Translations under genes and position numbers: made by a program
Notes under the pieces: generated by a model
What the model was told of the DNA's origin: nothing
The model's database searches: none
What the model saw: only the letters and a program-made list of their open reading frames with translations
In this document: positions 53,349 to 62,046 of the stretch, piece after piece
Layout: the number at the start of each line of letters is the position of its first letter
Numbering within the stretch: the first letter of the stretch is position 1
Source of the DNA: Actinobacteria bacterium OV320
Lineage (GTDB): Bacteria > Actinomycetota > Actinomycetes > Streptomycetales > Streptomycetaceae
Reading direction: 5' to 3'
Assembly: GCA_001298545.1 (NCBI GenBank)
Contig: LJCX01000028.1
Location: forward strand, 558,001-622,000
Length of the DNA stretch: 64,000 nt

Positions 53349-53362
53349 GTTTCACGTGAAAC
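53349..53362. other. parS: parS site 11
   Basis: Perfect GTTTCACGTGAAAC, 53 bp centre to centre from site 10 and 21 bp from the end of the convergent MATE gene. Confidence 0.95.
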
Positions 53363-53382
53363 AGTCAGCGGGTGGCGCCGGT

Positions 53383-54720
53383 TCAGCGGGTGGCGCCGGT
53401 GATGATCCAGCGGCCGGAGCGGGCACGCAGCCAGAGAGTCAGCATGCGGACCACCATCATCAGCGTCATCGCGCCCCACACCGCGGTGAGACCGCCGCCG
53501 AGAACCGGCACCAGCAGGGCCACGGGAGTGAAGACTGCCAGGGTGAGCACCATCGCCCAGGCGAGATAGGGGCCGTCTCCTGCACCCATCAGCACACCGT
53601 CCAGTACGAAGACGATGCCGCAGACGGGCTGGGAGAGTGCCACCACGAGAAGCGCCGGCAGCGCGGCCTCCTTCACCGCAGGATCGCTGGTGAAGAGCGG
53701 CAGGAACACGGGGCGGGCGATCACGACCAGCAGACCGAGCAGGGCACCCACGGCGATGCCCCACTGGACCATGCGGCGGCAGACGTCACGGGCGCCCTGG
53801 GCGTCGTCGGCACCGAGATACCGCCCGATGATGGCCTGTCCGGCTATGGCGATGGCGTCGAGGGCGAAGGCCAGCAGGCTCCACAGGCCCAGGGCGATCT
53901 GATGTGCCGCGATGTCGTCGTCCCCGAGTCGGGCGGCCACGGCTGTGGCGATCATCAGAATGGCCCGCAGCGAGAGCGTGCGGACCAGCAGGGGAACCCC
54001 CGCCTGGGCCGAGGCCCTGATGCCTGCGGCGTCGGGGCGCAGAGACGCGCCATGGCGCCGGGCTCCGCGGACCACCACGGCGAGGTAGACCACGGCCATG
54101 CCCCACTGGGCGATCACGGTGCCCCAGGCAGAGCCCGCGATTCCGAGGCCCGCGCCGTAGACGAGGCCGACGTTCAGGGCGGCGTTGGCGACGAAGCCTG
54201 CGACGGCGACATAGAGCGGTGTCCTTGTGTCCTGGAGTCCACGCAGGACACCGGTCGCGGCCAGTACGACGAGCATGGCCGGGATACCGAGTGCCGAGAT
54301 GCGCAGATAGGTGGTCGCGTAGGGAGCGGCGGTGTCCGAGGCGCCGAAGAGTTCCACGAGTGCCGGGGCGGTCGGCAGGGTGGCCGCGATCACGACGGCG
54401 CCGAGCAGCAGCGCCAGCCAGATGCCGTCCATGCCCTGGCGGATGGCTGCCGGCAGGTCGCCGGCGCCCACGCGGCGCGCCACGGCTGCGGTGGTGGCGT
54501 AGGCGAGGAAGACGAAGACACTGACGGCCGTCATGAGAAGCGCGGAGGCGATGCCGAGTCCGGCCAGTTGGGCTGTGCCCAGATGGCCGACGATCGCGCT
54601 GTCGGCCATGACGAAGAGCGGCTCGGCGACGAGCGCGCCGAAGGCCGGGACGGCCAGTGCGACGATCTCTCGATCGTGCTGCCGTCGGACGGTCTCGGGC
54701 GACGCGGGAGCCTGTGTCAT
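53383..54720 (-). CDS. MATE family efflux protein (DinF-like)
   Basis: 445 residues from ATG 54720 (MTQAPASPETVRRQHDREIV). About 12 TM helices with the MATE pattern: IVALAVPAFGALVAEPLFVM ADSAIVGHLG, LAGLGIASALL and GAGDGPYLAWAMV. Cation-coupled multidrug or metabolite exporter; substrate unknown. A -10-like TAGATT (plus 54728-54733) ends 7 bp before the ATG with no ribosome binding site, so the mRNA is probably leaderless. A DnaA box (54735-54743) abuts that -10. Confidence 0.9.
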   Translation of the reverse strand: MTQAPASPETVRRQHDREIVALAVPAFGALVAEPLFVMADSAIVGHLGTAQLAGLGIASALLMTAVSVFVFLAYATTAAVARRVGAGDLPAAIRQGMDGIWLALLLGAVVIAATLPTAPALVELFGASDTAAPYATTYLRISALGIPAMLVVLAATGVLRGLQDTRTPLYVAVAGFVANAALNVGLVYGAGLGIAGSAWGTVIAQWGMAVVYLAVVVRGARRHGASLRPDAAGIRASAQAGVPLLVRTLSLRAILMIATAVAARLGDDDIAAHQIALGLWSLLAFALDAIAIAGQAIIGRYLGADDAQGARDVCRRMVQWGIAVGALLGLLVVIARPVFLPLFTSDPAVKEAALPALLVVALSQPVCGIVFVLDGVLMGAGDGPYLAWAMVLTLAVFTPVALLVPVLGGGLTAVWGAMTLMMVVRMLTLWLRARSGRWIITGATR

Positions 54721-54734
54721 GAGCACCAATCTAA

Positions 54735-54997
54735 TCGTCCACAGGTAAGAGATCCAGTCGGCCTGTGACCCTTACCTGTCCTCACGCCGTGTAGTGTCTT
54801 GCGCGCCGTTCGAAGAGATCTTGGTCCGACCGGGCAACTTTTTCTTCTGCACAGCCGGTGGATGGCGAAAGTGCAGGTCAGGGACGCTCCGCAAGAAAAG
54901 ACGAGGGCTTGTTCACAGGGCTGTCCACCGGGTCGTGCACAGGTTTTGCGGAGTTCTCCACAGCATCGGGGCCGTCGTCCACATGGCCTGTGGATAA
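54735..54997. promoter_or_regulatory. DnaA-box cluster between the MATE gene and dnaB
   Basis: Five DnaA-box-like 9-mers: TCGTCCACA (54735-54743), CTGTCCACC (54921-54929), TTCTCCACA (54954-54962), TCGTCCACA (54975-54983) and TGTGGATAA (54989-54997, perfect reverse of TTATCCACA). Four fall within 77 bp, about 180 bp before the dnaB start. Outside oriC this density is unusual. DnaA-box clusters distant from oriC are reported to restrain initiation in S. coelicolor; whether this is one of them is not known to me. Confidence 0.7.
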
Positions 54998-55179
54998 CCA
55001 GATTGGCTGACGGTGCCGACAGGCCTACCGTGGACCGGCGCCCGCTCCGTCCGTCGGCCGAGGAAACCCTCATAAAACCGACGCGCCACAACCGGAGTTG
55101 GCGCTCTCGATTGTCAGTGCCGTGCCGTAGAAAGAAGGGCATGGCGAGGTCCGCTCGGCGGACGGGAGGAGGTTGCTCG

Positions 55180-56658
55180 GTGAGCATTTCCGAGCCCTTG
55201 GACGACCCGTGGGCCGACAGCGGACCCAGTGATCGTCTGCCTCCTGCCCGGCGGCGCGGCGAAGGGGGGCGCGGTCGTGACGAACAGCACGATCGCGGCC
55301 GGGAGAGCGGCGAGTGGGAAGGCGGTGGCACCACCTTCGAGCGCGTACCGCCGCAGGACCTCGACGCCGAACAGTCCGTCCTCGGCGGCATGCTGCTGTC
55401 CAAGGACGCCATCGCCGACGTGGTCGAGGTCCTCAAGGGCCACGACTTCTACAAGCCCGCGCACGAGACGATCTACCAGGCGATCCTGGACATCTATGCC
55501 AAGGGCGAGCCGGCCGACCCCATCACGATCGCCGCCGAGCTCACCAAGCGCGGCGAGATCAACAAGGTCGGCGGCGCGTCCTATCTGCACACTCTCGTCC
55601 AGACGGTGCCGACGGCCGCCAACGCCGAGTACTACGCGGAGATCGTCCACGAACGCGCCGTGCTGCGTCGCCTGGTCGAGGCCGGCACCCGCATCACGCA
55701 GATGGGATACGCGGGCGACGACGACGTCGACGAGATCGTCAACCGCGCCCAGGCCGAGATCTACGCGGTCACCGAGCAGCGCACCAGCGAGGACTACCTC
55801 CCGCTCGGCGACATCATGGAGGGCGCCCTCGACGAGATCGAGGCGATCGGCTCGCGCAGCGGCGAGATGACGGGTGTGCCCACCGGGTTCACGGACCTCG
55901 ACTCGCTCACCAACGGTCTGCACCCGGGCCAGATGATCGTCATCGCGGCGCGTCCCGCGATGGGAAAGTCGACGCTCGCGCTGGACTTCGCGCGCGCGGC
56001 GTCGATCAAGCACAACCTGCCCAGCGTCATCTTCTCCCTGGAAATGGGGCGCAACGAGATCGCGATGCGTCTGCTGTCCGCCGAGGCTCGCGTGGCCCTG
56101 CACCACATGCGTTCCGGCACCATGACGGACGAGGACTGGACGCGGCTGGCGCGCCGGATGCCCGAGGTCTCCTCCGCACCGCTGTACATCGACGACTCCC
56201 CGAATCTGTCGATGATGGAGATCCGGGCCAAGTGCCGCCGGCTGAAGCAGCGCAACGACATCAAGCTCGTGATCATCGACTATCTCCAGCTGATGCAGGC
56301 CGGTGGCTCCAAGCGCTCCGAAAGCCGTCAGCAGGAGGTCTCGGACATGTCCCGTAACCTCAAGCTGCTGGCCAAGGAGCTGGAGGTCCCGGTGATCGCG
56401 CTCTCGCAGCTCAACCGTGGTCCCGAACAGCGCACGGACAAGAAACCGATGGTGTCCGACCTGCGTGAGTCCGGCTCCATCGAGCAGGACGCCGACATGG
56501 TGATCCTGCTGCACCGTGAGGACGCCTACGAGAAGGAGTCCCCGCGCGCGGGCGAGGCGGACATCATCGTGGGCAAGCACCGTAACGGCCCGACAGCCAC
56601 GATCACCGTCGCCTTCCAGGGCCACTACTCCCGCTTCGTGGACATGGCGCAGACCTGA
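55180..56658 (+). CDS. dnaB: Replicative DNA helicase DnaB
   Basis: 492 residues from GTG 55180 (VSISEPLDDPWADSGPSD), with GGAGGAGG upstream; the longer open frame (to 54799) crosses DnaA boxes and is not used. The disordered N terminus is followed by the DnaB N domain (PPQDLDAEQSVLGGMLLSKD). The RecA-like motor has Walker A IAARPAMGKSTLALDFARAA, Walker B VIIDYLQLM and the arginine-finger region GPEQRTDKKPMVSDLRESG. No intein interrupts it, unlike the mycobacterial gene. Hexameric helicase at the fork; its likely loader DciA is encoded at 13.7 kb. Confidence 0.97.
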   Translation: MSISEPLDDPWADSGPSDRLPPARRRGEGGRGRDEQHDRGRESGEWEGGGTTFERVPPQDLDAEQSVLGGMLLSKDAIADVVEVLKGHDFYKPAHETIYQAILDIYAKGEPADPITIAAELTKRGEINKVGGASYLHTLVQTVPTAANAEYYAEIVHERAVLRRLVEAGTRITQMGYAGDDDVDEIVNRAQAEIYAVTEQRTSEDYLPLGDIMEGALDEIEAIGSRSGEMTGVPTGFTDLDSLTNGLHPGQMIVIAARPAMGKSTLALDFARAASIKHNLPSVIFSLEMGRNEIAMRLLSAEARVALHHMRSGTMTDEDWTRLARRMPEVSSAPLYIDDSPNLSMMEIRAKCRRLKQRNDIKLVIIDYLQLMQAGGSKRSESRQQEVSDMSRNLKLLAKELEVPVIALSQLNRGPEQRTDKKPMVSDLRESGSIEQDADMVILLHREDAYEKESPRAGEADIIVGKHRNGPTATITVAFQGHYSRFVDMAQT

Positions 56659-56763
56659 TCCGGTGCCCTGTAGGGCTCGCGGCTGATGTCGTCATCTCAC
56701 GGGCCGTGTCGTACCGGTGCCGGATACGACATCGCCGTGCGACCGGCGCGTGGGTGCTGCTGT

Positions 56764-57330
56764 TCAGCGCCTCGTCTCGTACCTGGTCAGGACCACGCCG
56801 CCGGGAAGCGTCCGCGTCTCCACCAGGTTCAGGTTCACCCAGCTGTCCAGCGCGGTGAAGAACGGCGTGCCGCCGCCCACCAGGACCGGATGGGCGGCGA
56901 TCGCGTACTCGTCGATCAGCCCGGCGCGCATGGCCGCCCCGGCGAGCGTCGCGCCGCCGATGTTCATCGGGCCGCCGTCCTCGGCCTTGAGCCGGGTGAT
57001 CTCGGCGATCGCGTCGCCGGTGACCAGGCGGGTGTTCCAGTCGACCTTGTCGATCGTCGAGGAGAACACCACCTTCGGCGTGTCCCGCCAGTTCCGCGCG
57101 AACTCGATCTGCGCCGGAGTGGCGCCCGGCTGCTGGTCGCCGGTCGGCCAGTAGGAGCTCATCGTCTCCCACAGCTTGCGCCCATACAGCGACAGGCCGC
57201 TCGCCTGCTCGTGGTCGAGCCACCACTGGAACAGCTCGTCGCTCGGCGGTCCGCCCCAGCCGATGTCGTCGCCGGCCGCGGCGATGTAGCCGTCCAGGGT
57301 CAGGTTCATGCCGTAGATCAGTTTCCGCAC
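56764..57330 (-). CDS. Dihydrofolate reductase-like (RibD C-terminal) family protein
   Basis: 188 residues from GTG 57330 (VRKLIYGMNLTLDGYIAAAG), with GGAAGG upstream. The DHFR/RibD_C fold is shown by MNLTLDGYIA, LYGRKLWETMSSYWP (NADPH-binding), the KVVFSSTIDKVDWN strand and IGGATLAGAAMRAGLIDEYA followed by HPVLVGGGTPFF. This stand-alone YyaP/YwjB-like group has uncertain substrates and is not the essential folA. Confidence 0.87.
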   Translation of the reverse strand: MRKLIYGMNLTLDGYIAAAGDDIGWGGPPSDELFQWWLDHEQASGLSLYGRKLWETMSSYWPTGDQQPGATPAQIEFARNWRDTPKVVFSSTIDKVDWNTRLVTGDAIAEITRLKAEDGGPMNIGGATLAGAAMRAGLIDEYAIAAHPVLVGGGTPFFTALDSWVNLNLVETRTLPGGVVLTRYETRR

Positions 57331-57652
57331 AGCCCAGCCTTCCGTCCGTGGGTGTCCGGCGTATGGACCAGCGCGGCGCGGGAAACTCATCGGTGCGCGA
57401 TCTGGGCTCGCCGCCGGTCCTGGTACTCGGGGCTCAGCGTGGTGTACTCGGCCGACTCGGGCAAGTCGCCTGATCTCGACGTCGCCCTCGCGAGGAAATG
57501 CCACGGATCTGAGACTGACCATGGGTGACAAGGCCGTGAGACAGCCAAGAACGCCCAGGTCACGCAAGATCGACATGTCGCGAGCGGCGAGACCCTGCAG
57601 CCCTGGGCGGAATGAACTCGACGCCGGCCGCGCGGGCGGGTGGACTGGGCCC
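57331..57652. other. Divergent region before the serine hydrolase gene
   Basis: No gene recognised; open frames here have poor codon bias. A -10-like TGGACT ends 6 bp before ATG 57653, which may indicate a leaderless transcript. Confidence 0.35.
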
Positions 57653-59038
57653 ATGACAACACCTCAGGAAGAGCTGCTTCCCGGCACCCGGCGGGCGCTG
57701 CTGCACCGGATCGCCGTGGCCCAGACCGAGGGACGGGCCCCGTCGCTGGTCGCAGCGGTCGTACGGGACGGACGGGCCGTGTGGCACGGGGCGCGGACCT
57801 CGGTCGACGGGCACGCGCCGGACGAGAACGTGCAGTACCGGATCGGCTCGATCACCAAGACCTTCACCGCCGTGCTCGTGCTGCGACTGCGTGACGAGGG
57901 AGTGCTCGACCTCGAGGACCCGCTGGAGAAGCACCTGCCCGGATCCGGCGCGGGGGAGGCCACGGTGGCCGAACTGCTCGCCCATACCGGTGGGTTGGCG
58001 GCGGAGTCGCCCGGCCCCTGGTGGGAGCGGACCCCGGGTTCGCTGCGGCCCGAGCTCGCCGACGTCCTCGGCGACCGGTCCGCCCCGTTCCCGGCCGGCC
58101 GACGTCACCACTACTCGAACCCCGGCTACTCAGTCCTCGGTGCTCTCGTGGAAGAACTCCGTGGGGCGCCCTGGGAAGAGGTACTGCGACGGGAAGTGCT
58201 CGAACCTCTGGCGCTCGACCGTACGACCGTCCGATCGCAGGCTCCGGCCGCGGGAGGCTGGGCGGTCCACCCCTGGGCCGACGTCTTGCTGCCCGAGCCC
58301 ACCGAGGACTTCGGGCGGATGGCCGCGGCCGGCCAGCTCTGGTCCACGACCGGCGACCTCGCGCGATTCGCTGCCTTCCTGGCCCGGGGTGACGAGCGCG
58401 TCCTGAGCGCGGAGACCCTGCGCGAGATGTGGACGCCCGCGGCACCGGCCGGGCTGCCGGACGTGGCGGACGGATCCACCTATGGACTCGGGCTGCAGAT
58501 CCAGCACCGGGACGGCCGGTTGCTCGTGGGCCACTCCGGCTCGGTGCCGGGCTTCCTGGCCACCCTCACCATCGGTGTGGCGGACGACGTGGCCGCGGTG
58601 GTGCTCGCCAACTGCACGTCCGGTGTCCTGACGTCCCAGGTGGCCGCCGATCTCGTGCGGATCGTCGCCGAGGCCGAGCCGCGGATTCCCGAGCCGTGGC
58701 GTCCGCTGCGGGAAGTGGACCCCGCCGTTCTGGACCTGGCGGGCCAGTGGCACTGGGGGACCAGTCCTTTCGCCCTGCGGGTGAGGGCCGACGGGCTGGT
58801 CTCCCTGGGGCCGGTGTCCGGCGCCGGCCGGCGCTCCCGGTTCAGGCCGAACGGGGACGGTACCTGGACCGGCCTGGAGGGCTACTACGCCGGAGAGCTT
58901 CTGCGGGCCGTACGGCGGCCGGACGGGAGCGTGGACCACCTGGACCTCGGGTCGTTCGTGTTCACGCGTCAGCCGTACGACGAGCGGGCCACTGTGCCCG
59001 GTGGCATCGACCCGGAGGGCTGGCGCGGCATCGGCTAG
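57653..59038 (+). CDS. Serine hydrolase, class C beta-lactamase/esterase family
   Basis: 461 residues from ATG 57653 (MTTPQEELLPGTRRALLHRI). Active site SITK (SxxK) in YRIGSITKTFTAVLVLRLRD, YSN (YxN) in HHYSNPGYSVLGALVEELRG, and HSG in LLVGHSGSVPGFLATLTIGV. No signal peptide, so cytoplasmic. The C-terminal ~110 residues form an extra lipocalin-like beta domain (LAGQWHWGTSPFALRVRADG). Likely an esterase or peptidase; substrate unknown. Ends at a parS-centred palindrome. Confidence 0.88.
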   Translation: MTTPQEELLPGTRRALLHRIAVAQTEGRAPSLVAAVVRDGRAVWHGARTSVDGHAPDENVQYRIGSITKTFTAVLVLRLRDEGVLDLEDPLEKHLPGSGAGEATVAELLAHTGGLAAESPGPWWERTPGSLRPELADVLGDRSAPFPAGRRHHYSNPGYSVLGALVEELRGAPWEEVLRREVLEPLALDRTTVRSQAPAAGGWAVHPWADVLLPEPTEDFGRMAAAGQLWSTTGDLARFAAFLARGDERVLSAETLREMWTPAAPAGLPDVADGSTYGLGLQIQHRDGRLLVGHSGSVPGFLATLTIGVADDVAAVVLANCTSGVLTSQVAADLVRIVAEAEPRIPEPWRPLREVDPAVLDLAGQWHWGTSPFALRVRADGLVSLGPVSGAGRRSRFRPNGDGTWTGLEGYYAGELLRAVRRPDGSVDHLDLGSFVFTRQPYDERATVPGGIDPEGWRGIG

Positions 59039-59051
59039 CCCCACACGAGAA

Positions 59052-59087
59052 GGAAGCGCCCTGTTTCACGTGAAACAGGGCGCTTCC
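59052..59087. terminator. parS-centred palindrome between convergent genes
   Basis: 36-bp perfect palindrome: GGAAGCGCCCT, then GTTTCACGTGAAAC, then AGGGCGCTTCC. It lies 13 bp after the serine hydrolase stop and 17 bp from the GNAT stop, the position of a bidirectional terminator. Confidence 0.72.
59063..59076. other. parS: parS site 12
   Basis: Perfect GTTTCACGTGAAAC at the centre of the 36-bp palindrome. Confidence 0.95.
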
Positions 59088-59104
59088 GTTCGGACCCGGA
59101 GTGC

Positions 59105-59557
59105 TCAGAGCTGGAGCTTGAAGCCCACGTGCGAGGCGACGAAGCCCAGGCGCTCATAGAAGCGGTGGGCGTCGGTGCGCGTGCTGTCGGAAGTGAGCTG
59201 CACCAACTGGCAGTTCTCGCGCCGGGACTCCTCTACGGCCCACTCGATGAACCGCGTGCCCAGGCCGCTGCCGCGCTCGTCGGCGTGCACCCGGACGCCT
59301 TCGATGATCGACCTGGTCGAGCCGCGCCGGGACAGGCCCGGGATGATCGTCAGCTGGAGCGTCCCGACGACCTGACCCTCGCGGACGGCGACGACCAGGC
59401 GCTGGTTCGGGTCGGCGGTGAGCCGTTCCAGGGCGGTCAGATAGGGACTGAGATCGTCCGGCGACTCGCGCTGCGCACCCAGGGGGTCGTCCGCGAGCAT
59501 GCCGACGATCGCGGGGATGTCCTCGGCGACGGCGGCCCGTATTTCAAGATCTCCCAT
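59105..59557 (-). CDS. GNAT family N-acetyltransferase
   Basis: 150 residues. MGDLEIRAAVAEDIPAIVGM at the start, LVVAVREGQVVGTLQLTIIP core strands, acetyl-CoA loop VHADERGSGLGTRFIEWAVE, and the C-terminal YERLGFVASHVGFKL typical of GNATs. Substrate unknown. Nine bp after the MarR gene on the same strand, so probably co-transcribed with it. Confidence 0.92.
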   Translation of the reverse strand: MGDLEIRAAVAEDIPAIVGMLADDPLGAQRESPDDLSPYLTALERLTADPNQRLVVAVREGQVVGTLQLTIIPGLSRRGSTRSIIEGVRVHADERGSGLGTRFIEWAVEESRRENCQLVQLTSDSTRTDAHRFYERLGFVASHVGFKLQL

Positions 59558-59566
59558 GCCCGCACC

Positions 59567-60040
59567 CTATGTGCCCAAGGCGGCGACGGGCGCGTTCAGC
59601 GACTCCACGACCCGTACCAGCGGGGCCAGTTCCGCGTTCGTGGCGGCTTCGTCGAGGGCCTCGCGCAGGGCTGCGTCATTGGTCGGACGGGCTTCGGCCA
59701 GCAGGTTCAGACCGGCTTCGGTGACGTTGGTGTAGATGCCACGGCGGTCGGTGGGGCACAGGTAGCGCTCGAGCAGGCCGCGGTCCTCGAGCCGGGTCAC
59801 CAGCCGGGTGGTCGCGCTCTGGCTGAGCACGACCGCGTCGGCCACCTGCTTCATCTGGAGATGGCCTCCGTCGCCGTCGTGCTGCCGGCTGAGTACGTCG
59901 AGCAGGGAGTACTCGCGCACGCTCAGGTCGTGCCGACTCTGCAGCGCGCGCTCGATGTGGGCCTCGATCCTCCCGTGCAGCAAGGAGAGGGCGCACCAGC
60001 CCTGGGCCAGAGCGGTGAGCGCGGGGTCCGTCGCAGTCAT
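59567..60040 (-). CDS. MarR family transcriptional regulator
   Basis: 157 residues from ATG 60040 (MTATDPALTALAQGWCALSL), with GGAGGAG upstream; the longer frame to 60127 lacks support. Winged helix: LSVREYSLLDVLSRQHDGDG, MKQVADAVVLSQSATTRLVT, RLEDRGLLERYLCPTDRRGI and YTNVTEAGLNLL. Divergent from an MFS exporter with an inverted repeat between them, a typical repressor-pump pair. Confidence 0.92.
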   Translation of the reverse strand: MTATDPALTALAQGWCALSLLHGRIEAHIERALQSRHDLSVREYSLLDVLSRQHDGDGGHLQMKQVADAVVLSQSATTRLVTRLEDRGLLERYLCPTDRRGIYTNVTEAGLNLLAEARPTNDAALREALDEAATNAELAPLVRVVESLNAPVAALGT

Positions 60041-60103
60041 GGGGATTCTCCTCCGTCCCGGAGCGGCTGAGACCAGGATAGAGCAATCCCGCAATATACG
60101 GCG

Positions 60104-60134
60104 GTTGCACATAGCCCGCGTGTGCAACTATTGT
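60104..60134 (+). promoter_or_regulatory. MFS promoter with overlapping MarR operator
   Basis: -35 TTGCAC (60105-60110) and -10 TATTGT (60129-60134), spacer 18 bp. The inverted repeat GTTGCACA-N9-TGTGCAAC (60104-60111 and 60121-60128) fills the space from -35 to -10, so a bound dimer would block RNA polymerase. A second small palindrome CAAC-TATT-GTTG overlaps the -10. Confidence 0.65.
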
Positions 60135-60183
60135 TGGAGCACGTAAAGCGCATCTGCAATCATCTCGGAAGGTGTTACCTCCT

Positions 60184-61401
60184 ATGCCTCTCGCGCTTCT
60201 GGCCCTCGCGATCGGGGCCTTCGGAATCGGGACGACCGAGTTCGTGATCATGGGTCTGCTGCCCGAGGTCGCGGGCGACTTCGGAGTCTCCATCCCCACG
60301 GCCGGCTTCCTCGTGACCGGCTATGCGCTCGGTGTCATGTTCGGTGCCCCGCTCATGACGGTCCTCGGCACCAAGATCTCCCGCAAGCGGATGCTGATGC
60401 TGCTGATGGGCCTGTTCATCGTCGGCAACCTGCTGTCCGCCGTCGCTCCCTCGTTCACCGTGATGCTGATCGGCCGCGTGGTCGCCTCACTCGCCCACGG
60501 CGCCTTCTTCGGCATCGGCTCGGTCGTCGCCGCCGACCTGGTCGCCCCGGACAAGAAGGCCGGAGCCATCGCGATGATGTTCACCGGCCTCACCGTCGCC
60601 AACGTCGTGGGCGTTCCGCTGGGCACTCTCGTCGGGCAGAGCGCCGGCTGGCGCGTCACTTTCGCCCTCGTCGCCGTGCTCGGCGTCGTGGGCCTGCTCG
60701 GCATCGCCAAGCTCGTGCCCGAGATGCCGCGGGCCGAGGGAGTGCACCTGCGGCACGAACTGGCCGCCTTCAAGAACGCCCAGGTGCTGCTCGCCATGGC
60801 GATGACCGTCCTCGGCTTCGGCGGGGTCTTCGCGGCCATCACCTACATCGCGCCGATGATGACGCACGTGGCCGGCTTCGCGGACGGATCCGTCACCTGG
60901 CTGCTGGTCCTCTTCGGGCTCGGCATGGTCGGCGGCAACCTCGTCGGCGGCAGGTACGCCGACCGCGCGCTGATGCCGATGCTGTACGTCTCGCTGGGAG
61001 CCCTGGCGGTCGTCCTGGCGCTCTTCACGCTCACCGCCCACAGCAAGGTCCTGGCGGCCGTCACGATCGTCCTGATCGGTGCCCTGGGCTTCGCCACCGT
61101 CCCGCCGCTCCAGAAGCGTGTCCTGGACCAGGCCCACGGCGCGCCGACGCTGGCGTCGGCGGTGAACATCGGTGCCTTCAACCTCGGCAACGCGCTGTCC
61201 GCCTGGCTCGGCGGCCTCGTCATCGCCGCAGGACTGGGCTACACCGCCCCGAACTGGGTCGGCGCCGCCCTTGCCGCGGGCGCCCTGCTCCTCGCCGTCG
61301 TCTCGGCCGCGCTGGAGCGCCGTGACAACGCCCCTGGCGGTGCCGGCGCCGTCATCGCCGGTGGAACGCCCGTCGAGCGGCAGAAGGCCGTCCAGCGCTG
61401 A
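60184..61401 (+). CDS. MFS (DHA1) drug or metabolite exporter
   Basis: 405 residues from ATG 60184 (MPLALLALAIGAFGIGTTEF), with GGAAGG upstream; GTG 60172 is the longest start. Twelve TM helices. DHA1 features: GTTEFVIMGLLPEVAGDFGV in helix 1, GAPLMTVLGTKISRKRMLML (motif A), and VVGVPLGTLVGQSAGWRVTF (motif C-like). Similar in type to AraJ/SotB/CmlR-like exporters. Presumably repressed by the divergent MarR protein. Confidence 0.9.
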   Translation: MPLALLALAIGAFGIGTTEFVIMGLLPEVAGDFGVSIPTAGFLVTGYALGVMFGAPLMTVLGTKISRKRMLMLLMGLFIVGNLLSAVAPSFTVMLIGRVVASLAHGAFFGIGSVVAADLVAPDKKAGAIAMMFTGLTVANVVGVPLGTLVGQSAGWRVTFALVAVLGVVGLLGIAKLVPEMPRAEGVHLRHELAAFKNAQVLLAMAMTVLGFGGVFAAITYIAPMMTHVAGFADGSVTWLLVLFGLGMVGGNLVGGRYADRALMPMLYVSLGALAVVLALFTLTAHSKVLAAVTIVLIGALGFATVPPLQKRVLDQAHGAPTLASAVNIGAFNLGNALSAWLGGLVIAAGLGYTAPNWVGAALAAGALLLAVVSAALERRDNAPGGAGAVIAGGTPVERQKAVQR

Positions 61402-61556
61402 GACCCGCCGTCACCTCGCTGGACCGGGGCCGTCCCGGCGAGCCGGCGCCCATCCCTGATCACCGCGGACCTCGACCGCGCTCGGACCTCGGCAGCACCG
61501 GGACCTCGGTCACGCCGAACCTCGACACGACAACATCGCAAGGAGAAGTTCCCCTC

Positions 61557-61976
61557 ATGAGCACCACCACCTTCGCGCCCCTGACCATTCACGACGCCGA
61601 AGCCCTCGTCACGGCCGCCCGTCGCGCCGCCGAGGCGGCCGGGGTCACGGTCAGCGTCACCGTCCTGGACGCCGGCGGCCATCTGCTGGCCTTCCGCCGC
61701 GATGACCGGGCCGTACTGATCTCCGGGGAGACGAGCACGCGCAAGGCGTACACGGCGCTTCAGCTCGACGCCCCCACCGCCGACCTCGTCGAGGCCGTGC
61801 AGCCGGGCGGCCTCTTCCACACCCTGCCCACCGCGCTCGACCGGCCGCTGCTGTTCATCGCAGGTGGGGTGCCGGTGCACCGCGACGGCCGTCTGATCGG
61901 CGCGATCGGGGTCGGGGGCGGCGCCCCGGAGCAGGACCACGGCTTTGCCACGGCCGCCGTGGAGACGCTCGTCTGA
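61557..61976 (+). CDS. GlcG/HbpS family heme-binding-like protein
   Basis: 139 residues. Domain signature: LTIHDAEALVTAARRAAEAA, GVTVSVTVLDAGGHLLAFRR, SGETSTRKAYTALQLDAPTA and IGAIGVGGGAPEQDHGFATA. The family includes the heme sensor HbpS of Streptomyces and accessory proteins of unknown role. This copy has no signal peptide. It lies 155 bp after the MFS gene on the same strand. The spacer contains several GGACCTCG-like repeats but no clear promoter. Confidence 0.88.
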   Translation: MSTTTFAPLTIHDAEALVTAARRAAEAAGVTVSVTVLDAGGHLLAFRRDDRAVLISGETSTRKAYTALQLDAPTADLVEAVQPGGLFHTLPTALDRPLLFIAGGVPVHRDGRLIGAIGVGGGAPEQDHGFATAAVETLV

Positions 61977-61993
61977 CCTGTCACGTCCACGAA

Positions 61994-62030
61994 GAACGCC
62001 GGTTTCCGACCATCACGGGAACCGGCGTTC
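61994..62030. terminator. Terminator between convergent GlcG-like and GNAT genes
   Basis: Stem GAACGCCGGTT / AACCGGCGTTC (61994-62004 and 62020-62030) with a 15-nt loop. Confidence 0.75.
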
Positions 62031-62046
62031 CGCCGTGTCTCCGGGC

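Noticed and set aside
54799..55179. N-terminal extension of dnaB
   Set aside because: Crosses a DnaA-box cluster and has no ribosome binding site, while GTG 55180 has a strong one and matches the family start.
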